Origin: Paenibacillus sp. GSMTC-2017
Lineage (GTDB): Bacteria > Bacillota > Bacilli > Paenibacillales > Paenibacillaceae
Length of the DNA: 64,000 bases
NCBI RefSeq assembly: GCF_016019935.1
Contig: NZ_JAECMT010000003.1
Coordinates: 664,208 to 728,207, forward strand
Reading direction: 5' to 3'
Both the position numbers and the translations under genes were made by a program. Positions 53,691 to 62,408 of the stretch are shown here, one piece after another (positions within the stretch are counted from its first letter, which is position 1; each line of letters opens with the position of its first letter). The notes below the pieces were generated by a model. The model was not told the origin of the DNA. It searched no databases and saw only the letters and a list, made by a program, of their open reading frames with translations.

Positions 53691-55097
53691 ATGCTTCGAC
53701 AAAATCAGCGTTTCCTGTCACAACTTTATATGATTGCCGATTTAGTTTGTACACTACTAGTCTTTCTTATAGCATATTGGATTAAATTCGATAGTGGCTG
53801 GCTTGTACATGCTAAGTCGGTTCCTTTTTCCACATATTTAATGTGGGGAACGGTATATTCTTTTTCAGCTGTTTTATATGGTTTCTACTTACAGTTTTAT
53901 TCGCCTAAACGACATAAAAACTTCTCATATGATATTTTGAAAATTCTTCAGATTCAAATGATTAGTTTCCTTGGTTTGTTAGGCATATTTTACTTCAGTA
54001 ACGAGTCTAATATTTCAAGGCAATTTCTTGTTATTTTCATACTTTTAAACTTTGTTTCTATTTCTCTATATCGTTACATAGTAAAGAGTGTGTTATCTAA
54101 TTTCCGCCGTCGTGGATTTAATAAACGGTTTGTATTAATTGTCGGTGCTGGTTCAGTAGGACGTAGTTTCTATAACAATTTACAGCAGCATCCCGAGCTT
54201 GGCTATGAAACTATAGGATTTTTGGATGATTATCAAAAAGTTCATCTAATAGAGCATAGACAAATGAAACCAATCATCGGTAAGCTAGACGATCTTCAAG
54301 AAATACTTGCATCAGGCACAGTAGATGAAGTCATCGTTGCACTTCCACTTGACGCCCATCAGAAGTACTCACAAATTATCGAAACATGTGAGCAGGCTGG
54401 TGTAAAAACATTAATCATTCCAGACTTCTTTGATTTATTACCTGCACGTCCTCTTATCGACAATTTCGCAGGTATTCCTCTCATAAACGTTCGAGATGTA
54501 CCGCTCGATGAAATGAGTAATCGATTTATGAAACGATGTTTCGATCTTGTTTTCTCAATTGCGGCTATTATTCTAACATCACCGTTTATGTTGGTAGCGT
54601 TTATTGGCATAAAGATCACCTCACCAGGACCAGTATTATTTAAGCAGGAACGTATGGGACTAGACCGTAAGTCATTTAATATGTATAAGTTCCGATCCAT
54701 GAAAGTTACGAATAGTAATGTAGCTGATACACAATGGACGGTGGAAAATGATCCTAGACGCACGAGATTTGGCACTTTTTTACGTCGCACAAGTATGGAT
54801 GAATTACCACAATTTTTTAATGTCCTCTTTGGGCATATGAGCGTTGTTGGACCACGTCCAGAGCGACCGTTTTTTGTTCATCAATTTAAGGGAGAAATTC
54901 CGAAATATATGATTAAACATCAAATTCGTCCTGGTATTACAGGTTGGGCGCAAGCAAATGGTTTGAGAGGCGATACCTCGATACAGGATAGGATCATGCA
55001 TGATATTTTTTATATTGAGAACTGGACATTTATATTTGATTTGAAAATTATTTGCAAGACGATTGTGAAGGGTCTGATGAACAAGAATGCATACTAA
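53691..55097 (+). CDS. polyprenyl-phosphate sugar-1-phosphate transferase (WcaJ-like)
   Basis: 468 residues. Four N-terminal membrane helices, a Rossmann-like middle domain (VLIVGAGSVGRSFYNNL), a fifth helix (about 280-300) and the catalytic C-terminal bacterial sugar transferase domain (FKQERMGLDRKSFNMYKFRSM, RRTSMDELPQFFNVL, VGPRPERP, RPGITGWAQ). It loads the first sugar (often glucose) on undecaprenyl phosphate at the cytoplasmic face, initiating polymer synthesis. The ATG at 53691 is preferred because family members start with this segment; the GTG at 53673 lacks a ribosome binding site. A 239-bp gap before it suggests a separate promoter. Confidence 0.9.
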   Translation: MLRQNQRFLSQLYMIADLVCTLLVFLIAYWIKFDSGWLVHAKSVPFSTYLMWGTVYSFSAVLYGFYLQFYSPKRHKNFSYDILKILQIQMISFLGLLGIFYFSNESNISRQFLVIFILLNFVSISLYRYIVKSVLSNFRRRGFNKRFVLIVGAGSVGRSFYNNLQQHPELGYETIGFLDDYQKVHLIEHRQMKPIIGKLDDLQEILASGTVDEVIVALPLDAHQKYSQIIETCEQAGVKTLIIPDFFDLLPARPLIDNFAGIPLINVRDVPLDEMSNRFMKRCFDLVFSIAAIILTSPFMLVAFIGIKITSPGPVLFKQERMGLDRKSFNMYKFRSMKVTNSNVADTQWTVENDPRRTRFGTFLRRTSMDELPQFFNVLFGHMSVVGPRPERPFFVHQFKGEIPKYMIKHQIRPGITGWAQANGLRGDTSIQDRIMHDIFYIENWTFIFDLKIICKTIVKGLMNKNAY

Positions 55098-56118
55098 TGA
55101 CCAATTGTCAGCCCAAGTATCCGTTATTATTCCTACCTTAAATGCAGGATTAGAGTTTGAGCAACTATTAGTAAAACTGCAAGAACAAACACATCTGCCA
55201 CATGAGATAATTGTGATTGATTCAGAATCGACTGATGGAACTTGCGAACTTGCAAGAGAAGCAGGTGTTCGTTTACTACAAGTTAAACGAAGCGAGTTCG
55301 ATCATGGTGGTACACGTAATCAAGCAGCTACGCTAGCTACAGGTAATATTTTAGTATTTATGACTCAGGATGCAATGCCTCATGATAATAGGCTGATAGA
55401 GTATTTGATTAAACCACTTGTTAATCAGAACAAAATTAGCGTTCTTGATGGTGAGATGTTTGAGGACAATAAAATTGCACTGTCTTATGCTCGTCAATTA
55501 CCAAGACATGATGCTTCCTTGCCAGAAAGATTAGCACGAGAGAGTAACTATCCTTCAAAGTCACATATTCAATCCATCGACCAATTGGATAGTCTAGGAA
55601 TAAAAACTTTTTTCTGTTCCAATGTATGCTCAGCTATTAAGCGAGAAACATTTGATGAGATGGGGCAGTTTCAAGAACCAGTTATTTTTAATGAAGATTT
55701 ATTTATGGCTGCTAAATGCATATTAAACGGATATAAGGTAGCTTATTGTGCGGAAGCAGAGGTAGCTCATTCCCATAACTATTCGATAAAGCAACAATTT
55801 AAACGTTTTTTTGATAATGGTGTCTCAATGCGTCTAAATCCTTTAATAACGCCATACAGCGCTGTTGGTGGAGCAGGTTCTAAGCTTGTTCGCTCTCAGG
55901 TGAAAGGCCTTACGGCAAGTGGAAGTTGGTACTTGGTTCCTCATTTGATTGTGGAATCAGCAGCGAAACTGATAGGCTTCAAATTAGGGATGTATCATAA
56001 GAGTCTCCCTAAGTTTTTTATAAAGCGGATAAGTATGCACCCACTCATATGGGGGCAATTAGACAGAAAAGGTGGAACGGTAGAAACTCCTCCCGCACCT
56101 ACTACGCTTAACCAATGA
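55087..56118 (+). CDS. GT2 glycosyltransferase, rhamnosyltransferase (RfbF/RgpB-like)
   Basis: 343 residues, GT-A fold family 2: VSVIIPTLNAG, VIDSESTDGT, FDHGGTRNQAA (typical of RfbF-type rhamnosyltransferases), FMTQDAMP as DxD region and FNEDLFMAAK as acceptor-side motif. Overlaps the end of the WcaJ-like gene by 11 bp, indicating coupling: initiation and an early transfer probably go together. Last gene of the cluster; the terminator begins right at its stop codon. Confidence 0.9.
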   Translation: MHTNDQLSAQVSVIIPTLNAGLEFEQLLVKLQEQTHLPHEIIVIDSESTDGTCELAREAGVRLLQVKRSEFDHGGTRNQAATLATGNILVFMTQDAMPHDNRLIEYLIKPLVNQNKISVLDGEMFEDNKIALSYARQLPRHDASLPERLARESNYPSKSHIQSIDQLDSLGIKTFFCSNVCSAIKRETFDEMGQFQEPVIFNEDLFMAAKCILNGYKVAYCAEAEVAHSHNYSIKQQFKRFFDNGVSMRLNPLITPYSAVGGAGSKLVRSQVKGLTASGSWYLVPHLIVESAAKLIGFKLGMYHKSLPKFFIKRISMHPLIWGQLDRKGGTVETPPAPTTLNQ

Positions 56119-56157
56119 AAAAAGCTATCCCAACGTATATGTTAGGATAGCTTTTTG
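56119..56157. terminator. bidirectional terminator at the end of the polysaccharide cluster
   Basis: A 12-bp stem AAAAAGCTATCC/GGATAGCTTTTT between the convergent rhamnosyltransferase and acyltransferase genes; it directly touches both stop codons. Confidence 0.92.
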
Positions 56158-57237
56158 TTATGTTTGAAGAGTAGTGGATGATTTGCTGGAAAAAGATCTT
56201 TTGAGTAGTCGTTGCTTAATCCATTGTGTCAATCGATCTTCTATAATGTTATAGGATAAATGAGAAGTTATTATAGACAACAAAATCGTTAGAGCACCAT
56301 AAACAAGCAGCAAGATCGTTGGGTGAGGAACGTATACACTAATCTTTGGCATTACAATCTTTAAAGCGAACATCACCATCGTATGCCACATATAAAGACT
56401 GTAACTAATTTTCCCTAAATAAAGCATAGGAGGGGTACGTAGTATCATTGACAAAAGCCCTTGTTGGAACAAGATTGGGACAAAAAATAAATAACTAAGC
56501 AACATTGCTAATAGAATAAATGTTTTTTCTTCGCTATAAGTTAAAAAAAGTGCTAGAAGCAATAGTATCCCGTTTAAGAAAAAAACTTTAAATGGCTTAT
56601 TCCACGAAGTTAGCTTTTTCTCACTTAAGTACAACATAACCCCAACTAGGAAAAATAAAGAGTCCGGACGGAGATAGAAAATAGTTATGCAACTTAAAGC
56701 AATTAAAGTTAAGCAAGTGTACTTCAAAAACGTCGGAATTCTTGTTGAACGATATGCGAGAAAAATGATGCCTGAAACCAAATAAAAGGCAATTTCATAA
56801 CTTAATGACCATGCTACGATCTGTGCAATTGGCAATGGAAACAATCCTGGTAGTAAAAAGAGATTTGAAAAGAAATTCACTATGTAGGAAGATAAGCTAA
56901 TGTCAGTCATCCACTTGTATCCGATGAATGGTCCTATAGCAAACACCAATAAATGAATGGTGAGAAACACAGGGTAAATTCTAAGAATCCGATTAGTAAA
57001 AAATTTTCCAATGTTCCTTCTCTCTGAAATACTTCGAATAATCAAATATCCGCTAATAACAAAAAATAGCTGAACAGACACGGGCCCTAAAGCATGAACG
57101 ATCGTATTCCAAAAGCCTTTTGGCCACTCTTCGATATAGCCCTCAATTACAGCTGATCCATAAATGTGATAAATGACAACAGATATTGCTAATAAACCAC
57201 GTAAACCAGTTAATGTATCATTCGTTTGAGTTTTCAT
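56158..57237 (-). CDS. acyltransferase family 3 membrane protein (OafA/YrhL-like)
   Basis: 359 residues with about ten membrane helices. The family's signature is seen at the N-terminus (TGLRGLLAISVVIYH with catalytic His; QLFFVISGYLI) and the RxxRIYP motif (RILRIYPVF). These enzymes O-acetylate surface sugars or peptidoglycan. There is no SGNH domain at the C-terminus. Its convergent place at the end of the polysaccharide cluster fits decoration of the same product. No ribosome binding site is visible before the ATG, unusual in this window, so translation may be weak or the start differs. Confidence 0.87.
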   Translation of the reverse strand: MKTQTNDTLTGLRGLLAISVVIYHIYGSAVIEGYIEEWPKGFWNTIVHALGPVSVQLFFVISGYLIIRSISERRNIGKFFTNRILRIYPVFLTIHLLVFAIGPFIGYKWMTDISLSSYIVNFFSNLFLLPGLFPLPIAQIVAWSLSYEIAFYLVSGIIFLAYRSTRIPTFLKYTCLTLIALSCITIFYLRPDSLFFLVGVMLYLSEKKLTSWNKPFKVFFLNGILLLLALFLTYSEEKTFILLAMLLSYLFFVPILFQQGLLSMILRTPPMLYLGKISYSLYMWHTMVMFALKIVMPKISVYVPHPTILLLVYGALTILLSIITSHLSYNIIEDRLTQWIKQRLLKRSFSSKSSTTLQT

Positions 57238-57400
57238 TGTTATATTGTAGTTTATTGCAGATTTTTTTTCTATACATAAGTTGTTTACATGCTCTGCTCT
57301 TAACTTCTATTGCCCCCACCCAAGTATACACTTCACTCCCCCGGCTCAAACTAACTTAATCTTGGCCGGGTTTGACATGCAGGAGGAAAGAGGTGTATTG

Positions 57401-58846
57401 ATGAATGCATGGCTTATCTGCGTAATCGTTCTATTAGTAGCATATGTCGCACAGTTGGTTGCGATTTTATTGCTTGAACATAGACGTCAAGCTCATATGA
57501 TGGCATGGCTATTCATATCGATTGTCTGTCCATTCATCGGCATTGCTGCATATTTGATTGCTGGCAGAAGAATGAATCAACAATTAAATAAGCAATATGG
57601 GACGAAGCTAGACCGTTTGAATCAACAAAAATATACAATACACGAATCTTTAATTATAGATGATCTAAACCAAATGAATAATGAAAGCCTTAAATCGCAG
57701 AATCGCCTTTTTGCTTTACTCGATGAACTTACCCCGTTTCCCATTACTGGTCAGAATCGAACAAAGGTGCTAACTGATGGGGAGAAAACGTTCAAGTCCA
57801 TCTTAGATGAGTTAAATAAAGCTAAGCATCATATTCATATGGACTATTACACAATTCGGAACGATGGGATCGGAGAGAGGTTTCTACAGGTTCTAATTAA
57901 GAAAGCACGTGAAGGAGTTATTATACGCGTAATCTATGATGGTGTAGGCAGTTTAAGTTTGGATGAGCAGTATCTTGATCGATTACATAAAGTGGGAGTA
58001 CAGACGTGCTGCTTTTCACCTCCGCGAAGAGCAATCTTTAACCGAACCATTAACTTTCGTAATCATCGTAAAATAGTTGTTGTAGATGGGGAGGTAGCTT
58101 TTTTAGGTGGAATTAATATTGGCGATGAGTATGTAGGGCTTAATAAGAAGCTTGGTTTTTGGCGAGACACTCATATACAGGTAAAAGGAGATGCGGTATT
58201 TCATCTTCAACAATTGTTTATCGAAGATTGGCTTTTCGTGACGAAAGAACAATTACCCGTGGATGAACATTATTTCCCGAAAAATAATTGTCATGGAGAT
58301 GAAAGAGTTCTTATCGTTCCGGGTAAGCCCGGCATTAATGATCAGAAAATAGTAGAAGTACTCCTTTCAGCGATGGCAGCAGCCAAAACAAGAATATACG
58401 CGACAACGCCATACTTTATCCCTGATCCTAGTTTGGCTGCTAGTCTTCGCACAGCAGCGAGAAGCGGGATCGATGTTAAGCTTATTATTCCGGGTATTTC
58501 CGATTCTAAGCTCATACTTCTTGCCACACTCTCGTATGTTCAGGACATGCTTGAGTCTGGAGTACGTATATACCGCTATCAAAAAGGTTTTATACACGCT
58601 AAAGTGTTATTGGTCGATTCCATGTTAGCAACGGTTGGAACAGCTAATCTAGATATGAGAAGTTTATTCAGCAATTATGAGCTGCTTGCCATATTGTTTG
58701 ATGAGCATCCTATTCGAAAGCTGGAGTTGGATTTTTTGCAGGATCTTGCACATAGTGAACGCATTGAACTTGAAGTATTCAAAGAGCGTTCGCGTAAGCA
58801 AAAGGTAGCTGAAGAATTGATGCATATGTTATCACCTTTGCTGTAG
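57401..58846 (+). CDS. cls: cardiolipin synthase
   Basis: Makes cardiolipin from two phosphatidylglycerols. 481 residues: two N-terminal membrane helices (about 1-60, with WLFISIVCPFIG and the following AGRR), then two phospholipase D domains. HKD motifs: HRKIVVVDGEVAFLGG (first) and HAKVLLVDSMLATVGTANLD (second), both intact. An upstream in-frame extension to 57281 lacks a start signal; the ATG at 57401 follows GAGGTG by 5 bases, with a stronger AGGAGG a little further up. Confidence 0.93.
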   Translation: MNAWLICVIVLLVAYVAQLVAILLLEHRRQAHMMAWLFISIVCPFIGIAAYLIAGRRMNQQLNKQYGTKLDRLNQQKYTIHESLIIDDLNQMNNESLKSQNRLFALLDELTPFPITGQNRTKVLTDGEKTFKSILDELNKAKHHIHMDYYTIRNDGIGERFLQVLIKKAREGVIIRVIYDGVGSLSLDEQYLDRLHKVGVQTCCFSPPRRAIFNRTINFRNHRKIVVVDGEVAFLGGINIGDEYVGLNKKLGFWRDTHIQVKGDAVFHLQQLFIEDWLFVTKEQLPVDEHYFPKNNCHGDERVLIVPGKPGINDQKIVEVLLSAMAAAKTRIYATTPYFIPDPSLAASLRTAARSGIDVKLIIPGISDSKLILLATLSYVQDMLESGVRIYRYQKGFIHAKVLLVDSMLATVGTANLDMRSLFSNYELLAILFDEHPIRKLELDFLQDLAHSERIELEVFKERSRKQKVAEELMHMLSPLL

Positions 58847-58950
58847 CAATTAGGAAGCCTTCTCTAATAGGAAATGCATGTTTTTATCTCGTATTGGGCA
58901 TATTTTTTCAGTAAGATCCAATCATATGAACATAAGGAGGCTATAGCCTA

Positions 58951-59145
58951 ATGAGTGATCAGAACCTTTCAGAACAATTACAGAAGGCTGAAGCTGAGCC
59001 GCATAACGAAGGCCGAGATGAATTTGATATGGATATTGATCGCATGGTCAATGAGGGACTTGGTGGCGGTAATGTGACTTTGCATAATGGATTAATAGCA
59101 GAATCAACAACGGATACGATGGAAGAGAAGCAGGAAGGGGAATAA
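58951..59145 (+). CDS. small acidic protein, unknown, co-transcribed with sspH
   Basis: 64 residues, strongly acidic (many Glu/Asp), no hydrophobic segment or Cys. Contains a central Gly run in GLGGGN and GRDEFDMDIDRMVNEG. Not recognised as a known spore protein family. AAGGAGG lies 10 bases before the ATG. The stop is 3 bases before the start of sspH, and one terminator follows both, so it is probably expressed in the forespore with SspH (inference). Confidence 0.7.
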   Translation: MSDQNLSEQLQKAEAEPHNEGRDEFDMDIDRMVNEGLGGGNVTLHNGLIAESTTDTMEEKQEGE

Positions 59146-59148
59146 GAA

Positions 59149-59334
59149 ATGGAAACGACACGTGCCAAACAAATTTATGAATCTAAAGATACATTTGCTG
59201 TTCATTTGGAAGGTGATTCTGTCTGGATCGAAAATGTTGATGAGGCTAATGGAATGGCGACTGTTACAGTAGGTAATAATCCTGTAAATACGAAGACTGT
59301 TTCTGTTGATCGCCTGAAGGAAGCTAAGGAATAA
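59149..59334 (+). CDS. sspH: H-type small acid-soluble spore protein (SspH)
   Basis: 61 residues. Matches the SspH family: AKQIYESKDTFAVHLEGDSVWIENVDE followed by a beta-rich tail, the same pattern as Bacillus SspH (RAKEIL...V.Y.G.PV.I..VDE). These are minor core spore proteins, made in the forespore; precise function is not known. AAGGGG is placed 8 bases before the ATG. Second gene of a two-gene operon. Confidence 0.85.
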   Translation: METTRAKQIYESKDTFAVHLEGDSVWIENVDEANGMATVTVGNNPVNTKTVSVDRLKEAKE

Positions 59335-59369
59335 CGCTGTATTAACTATCTAAGAAAAAGCTAACAATT

Positions 59370-59418
59370 AAAGAGCCCAAGGGAGCCGCTAACAGCGGTA
59401 AACTTATGGGCTCTTTTT
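59370..59418 (+). terminator. intrinsic terminator after sspH
   Basis: AAAGAGCCCA pairs with TGGGCTCTTT, enclosing an inner CCGCT/AGCGG hairpin, and is followed by TTTTT. Confidence 0.9.
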
Positions 59419-59428
59419 GTGTATTCCT

Positions 59429-59740
59429 CTATCCGCCATATGCTTCGCGGAATGCTTCACATAAGCGGATACGGTCAACCTCCCATAGCTCGGCTATTTC
59501 CGCACTAACATTTTCGTTCCACCACTCAGCTTGTGCTCTCCGGTTGCTTTTATTGTCTACGATCCATTGCATGTTAGTGACCACTTTTCTAAAGTATAGT
59601 GTCTCGGCTTGGTCCATCTTTTCCTTGGAAACCCACAACTTCAAACGCTTCACAGTTCGATATAACTCGTTACTGCAGGATCGGCGAATTTTGCGAGCTG
59701 AAGGCAGATCTGTTGTATGTTTCTGGGCACTAGGCTTCAT
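59429..59740 (-). CDS. conserved-looking hypothetical protein
   Basis: 103 residues, basic N-terminus, helical and rich in Trp, Arg and Glu (LYRTVKRLKLWVSKEKM, EWWNENVSAEIAELWEVDRIRLCEAF). No membrane segment, signal peptide or known motif. The ATG at 59740 has GAGGAGG 8 bases upstream, strong enough to accept the gene. It converges on the sspH terminator. Confidence 0.65.
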   Translation of the reverse strand: MKPSAQKHTTDLPSARKIRRSCSNELYRTVKRLKLWVSKEKMDQAETLYFRKVVTNMQWIVDNKSNRRAQAEWWNENVSAEIAELWEVDRIRLCEAFREAYGG

Positions 59741-59814
59741 CGTTACCGCCTCCTCTCTATCCCATAAGTATGCGGAATGAGTAGAGAAGGTCACTGGCCT
59801 AAATACAGGGCTGT

Positions 59815-60264
59815 TTAATCTTCAACTACGATATAACCTACCATTGGTCCACCACTGTGCATATCGGTATGGGTCAAGCATAGGATAGGAAATATACCTT
59901 CTTCCTGGGGTGTGAACGTTATTTTAGTTGTTTTCCCTTTAATGACTTCGCCTTCAATACCTAGCTCTTTAATGACGAATGGATGGCTAATTCCATTTAC
60001 TCCGGATATACGAAGTTCAGTCCGTTCGCCTTTATTCACAACAATTGTACCGGGAGACCAGACGTAGGACTCAATTTCTCTTCCATCTTCGGTCTTCGAC
60101 TTAAATTCACCTGTAACTAGCTCGAAGACGCGGGTCTCAGTTGGCTCACTGCTAACGGTACGAGCTCCATTCCATTTGATGAAAACACCCGCTGCGATGA
60201 CTAGTGCAAATGTCACAAGTAAGAGCTGGATCATTCTTTTTTTGACTACAAATGCTTTGAACAT
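59815..60264 (-). CDS. membrane-anchored cupredoxin-domain protein
   Basis: 149 residues. An N-terminal membrane helix (about 9-30) anchors an extracytoplasmic cupredoxin fold (about 55-149). Possible copper ligands are the His in SHPF and the C-terminal set Cys, His and Met/His in CLTHTDMHSGGPM, the spacing of a mononuclear blue-copper or copper-carrier site rather than a full CuA site. It may carry or insert copper or act as an electron carrier; no oxidase gene is nearby. The ATG at 60264 has GGGAGG 9 bases upstream. Divergent from the DedA gene. Confidence 0.8.
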   Translation of the reverse strand: MFKAFVVKKRMIQLLLVTFALVIAAGVFIKWNGARTVSSEPTETRVFELVTGEFKSKTEDGREIESYVWSPGTIVVNKGERTELRISGVNGISHPFVIKELGIEGEVIKGKTTKITFTPQEEGIFPILCLTHTDMHSGGPMVGYIVVED

Positions 60265-60439
60265 CGTCAAACACCTCCCTGTTCCGGATTCTTGTGGATA
60301 GTCTATGCGAGGGCTTGTCTTTCGATGACTACTGCTTGACTTTCATCGACTAGTGGAAGGTTGTCCTAGCTGTATGTTAAGATAATAAAGGCGATTATGC
60401 GGCTTCTTGCAAATCGCACATATTGGATGGAGGAAACAT

Positions 60440-61054
60440 ATGGAAAGCTGGATTACAGGAATTATGGAACAATACGGTTATTTTGGTATTTTGCTTTTAA
60501 TAGCACTCGAAAATTTATTCCCACCTATTCCTTCCGAGGTTATATTGACATTAGGTGGCTTCATGACGACCTCTACTGATCTTACACCTGTTGGCGTTAT
60601 TTCGGTTGCAACTGTTGGATCATTGATTGGCGCCATTATATTGTATTTTGTCGGTCAATTACTTGGCGTTGAGAGATTAGAGAAAATAATTGATCGTTAT
60701 GGACGTATTCTTCGGGTGAAAAAGGAAGATATTCGTAGAGCAGATGCTTGGTTTGATAAGTATGGATATTGGGCAGTATTGCTCTGTCGTATGGTTCCAC
60801 TTATTCGTAGTCTTATCTCTCTTCCAGCTGGAATGTCAGGCATGAAGTTTGTACCATTTTTATTTTTTACAACAATCGGGACACTTATTTGGAACATTTT
60901 ATTAGTTTCAATTGGAGTAGCGGTCGGCGATAACTGGACCAAAATCGTTGATTTTATGGATATTTACTCTAACATTGTATACGCGTTAATCGCGATTGCC
61001 TGCGTTGTTGTAGTCGTGCTTTATATTCGCAGAGCTAAAAAGTTTAAAGTATAA
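60440..61054 (+). CDS. DedA family membrane protein
   Basis: 204 residues, classical DedA/VTT topology: re-entrant loop 1 ENLFPPIPSEVIL with the conserved Glu and Pro, and the second half with CRMVPLIRSLISLPAGMSGM, containing the family Arg residues (R-x-P...R). Members are linked to polyprenyl-phosphate flipping, membrane potential and antibiotic tolerance. GGAGG lies 6 bases before the ATG at 60440; a TTG at 60407 is in frame but unsupported. Confidence 0.9.
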   Translation: MESWITGIMEQYGYFGILLLIALENLFPPIPSEVILTLGGFMTTSTDLTPVGVISVATVGSLIGAIILYFVGQLLGVERLEKIIDRYGRILRVKKEDIRRADAWFDKYGYWAVLLCRMVPLIRSLISLPAGMSGMKFVPFLFFTTIGTLIWNILLVSIGVAVGDNWTKIVDFMDIYSNIVYALIAIACVVVVVLYIRRAKKFKV

Positions 61055-61108
61055 TGGAATGGATGTTTATGGGCGAAGAAACCAAACTTATTGAAAAGAG
61101 GGATACAT

Positions 61109-61675
61109 ATGAGTAAAAGTGTAGCTGACAAACTTGGCAAGGGCATTAGCCCGAAACAATTCGTTGATGGTATGAACAAAAATAAAGAAATATTTGTAGA
61201 GTGGATGGAGAAATTCAGCTGGCCTTCTGAAGAAGATCAGCAATATTTTGAATCACTTAATAATCGTGACGATCTTCGTTGTCTCATTCTTATGGCTGAA
61301 TGGTGTGGAGATGTAGCACGCAATGTACCTGTTATATTTAAAGCTCTAGAAAATAGCGGAATTCCGACAGAAGTGCTTATCATTGAAGAGCATATGGAGA
61401 CGATGGATCAGTATTTAACGATGGGTGGTCGTGCTATTCCGATCGTAATTTTCGCAGATACTGGTGGAGCTGTCCTTGGACAATGGGGACCAAGATCGAA
61501 GTATGTACAAGAGCCAATGATCGCATTCAAAACCGCTAATCCGGATCGCGAAGCTGCTGACTATCAGGATAATTTGGCAGTTACACGCCAAGAGATCATG
61601 CGTCGTTATGGCGAAGGGACTGGCTACCAAGCAGACATCGTCAATGAGTTGCGCGTAGTATTGGAGTCGTTATAA
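61109..61675 (+). CDS. thioredoxin-fold family protein
   Basis: 188 residues. A thioredoxin fold is indicated by LILMAEWCGDVARNVPVIF and the cis-proline segment GRAIPIVIF. The active site is CGDV instead of CxxC: only one cysteine remains, so it is unlikely to be a standard disulfide reductase; thiol-based transfer or binding is possible. The C-terminal helix contains RQEIMRRYGEG. ATG at 61109 with AGAGGG at 6 bases. The stop is 3 bases before the next gene's start, implying an operon with the MBL hydrolase. Confidence 0.82.
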   Translation: MSKSVADKLGKGISPKQFVDGMNKNKEIFVEWMEKFSWPSEEDQQYFESLNNRDDLRCLILMAEWCGDVARNVPVIFKALENSGIPTEVLIIEEHMETMDQYLTMGGRAIPIVIFADTGGAVLGQWGPRSKYVQEPMIAFKTANPDREAADYQDNLAVTRQEIMRRYGEGTGYQADIVNELRVVLESL

Positions 61676-61678
61676 TTC

Positions 61679-62323
61679 ATGTCAGTTGCACAATTTAAAG
61701 TTGAGACGTTTTCACTAGGACCTCTTCAAACAAATGCTTATCTTCTTACAATTAAAGATGGTGAGCAAGAGCGTGGAATCATTATTGATCCTGGGATGAA
61801 CCCAAAGAGACTGTTAGAGCGAATTGCAGACACAACAATTGAAGCCATTCTACTTACACATGCTCACTTTGATCATATGGGCGGTGTTGATGAAGTACGG
61901 AAAGCAGCAGGTTGCCCTGTATATATTCATGATTTGGAAGCAGACTGGTTAACTGATCCACGTAAAAATGGTTCAATGCGCTGGCAAGATGTAACTCCGC
62001 CGCTATCCACCGATCCGGCTGAGTTCGCACTTGCAGAAGGTCAATCGTTAGAAATGATAGGCCACACATTCCGTGTTTTTCATACTCCAGGTCACTCACC
62101 CGGTAGTGTAAGCTTCCTATGCGGGAACCATCTTTTCTCGGGGGATGTACTTTTTAAAATGTCTGTTGGCAGAACGGATTTGCCTGGCGGTCGCGAAAGA
62201 GATTTATACGATTCCATTCGTAATAAGCTCTATAAGTTAGATTCGGATGTTGTTGTGTACTCCGGTCATGGTGGACGTACGACAATTGGCTTCGAGAAAA
62301 CTAACAATCCATATACGGCATAA
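61679..62323 (+). CDS. MBL-fold hydrolase, glyoxalase II-like (YqgX type)
   Basis: 214 residues. Glyoxalase II-like metallo-hydrolase: QTNAYLLT, DPGMNPKRLL, the metal motif LTHAHFDHMGG, HTPGHSPGSV, FSGDVLFKMSVGRTDLPGG and the terminal YSGHGGRTTIGFEKTNNPY. All metal-binding histidines/aspartates are in place, so it is probably active; the substrate may be a thioester. Immediately follows the thioredoxin-fold gene (3-bp gap, no distinct ribosome binding site), so it is translationally coupled. Confidence 0.9.
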   Translation: MSVAQFKVETFSLGPLQTNAYLLTIKDGEQERGIIIDPGMNPKRLLERIADTTIEAILLTHAHFDHMGGVDEVRKAAGCPVYIHDLEADWLTDPRKNGSMRWQDVTPPLSTDPAEFALAEGQSLEMIGHTFRVFHTPGHSPGSVSFLCGNHLFSGDVLFKMSVGRTDLPGGRERDLYDSIRNKLYKLDSDVVVYSGHGGRTTIGFEKTNNPYTA

Positions 62324-62408
62324 CCAATAGGAAGCATTCAAGTCTGGTAACGGACGGGAATGCTTCTATGACGTCAATACAAATTAATTAAAGGACGGTG
62401 CATCGCAT

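Noticed and set aside
58898-58929. Sigma-G promoter for the sspH operon
   Set aside because: GCATA and CATATGA elements are recognisable but spaced 20 bp apart, longer than usual, so not annotated as a feature.
62331-62366. Inverted repeat GAAGCATTC/GAATGCTTC after the MBL gene as terminator
   Set aside because: No T-run follows on either strand; it may be a weak hairpin or processing site but is not a supported terminator.
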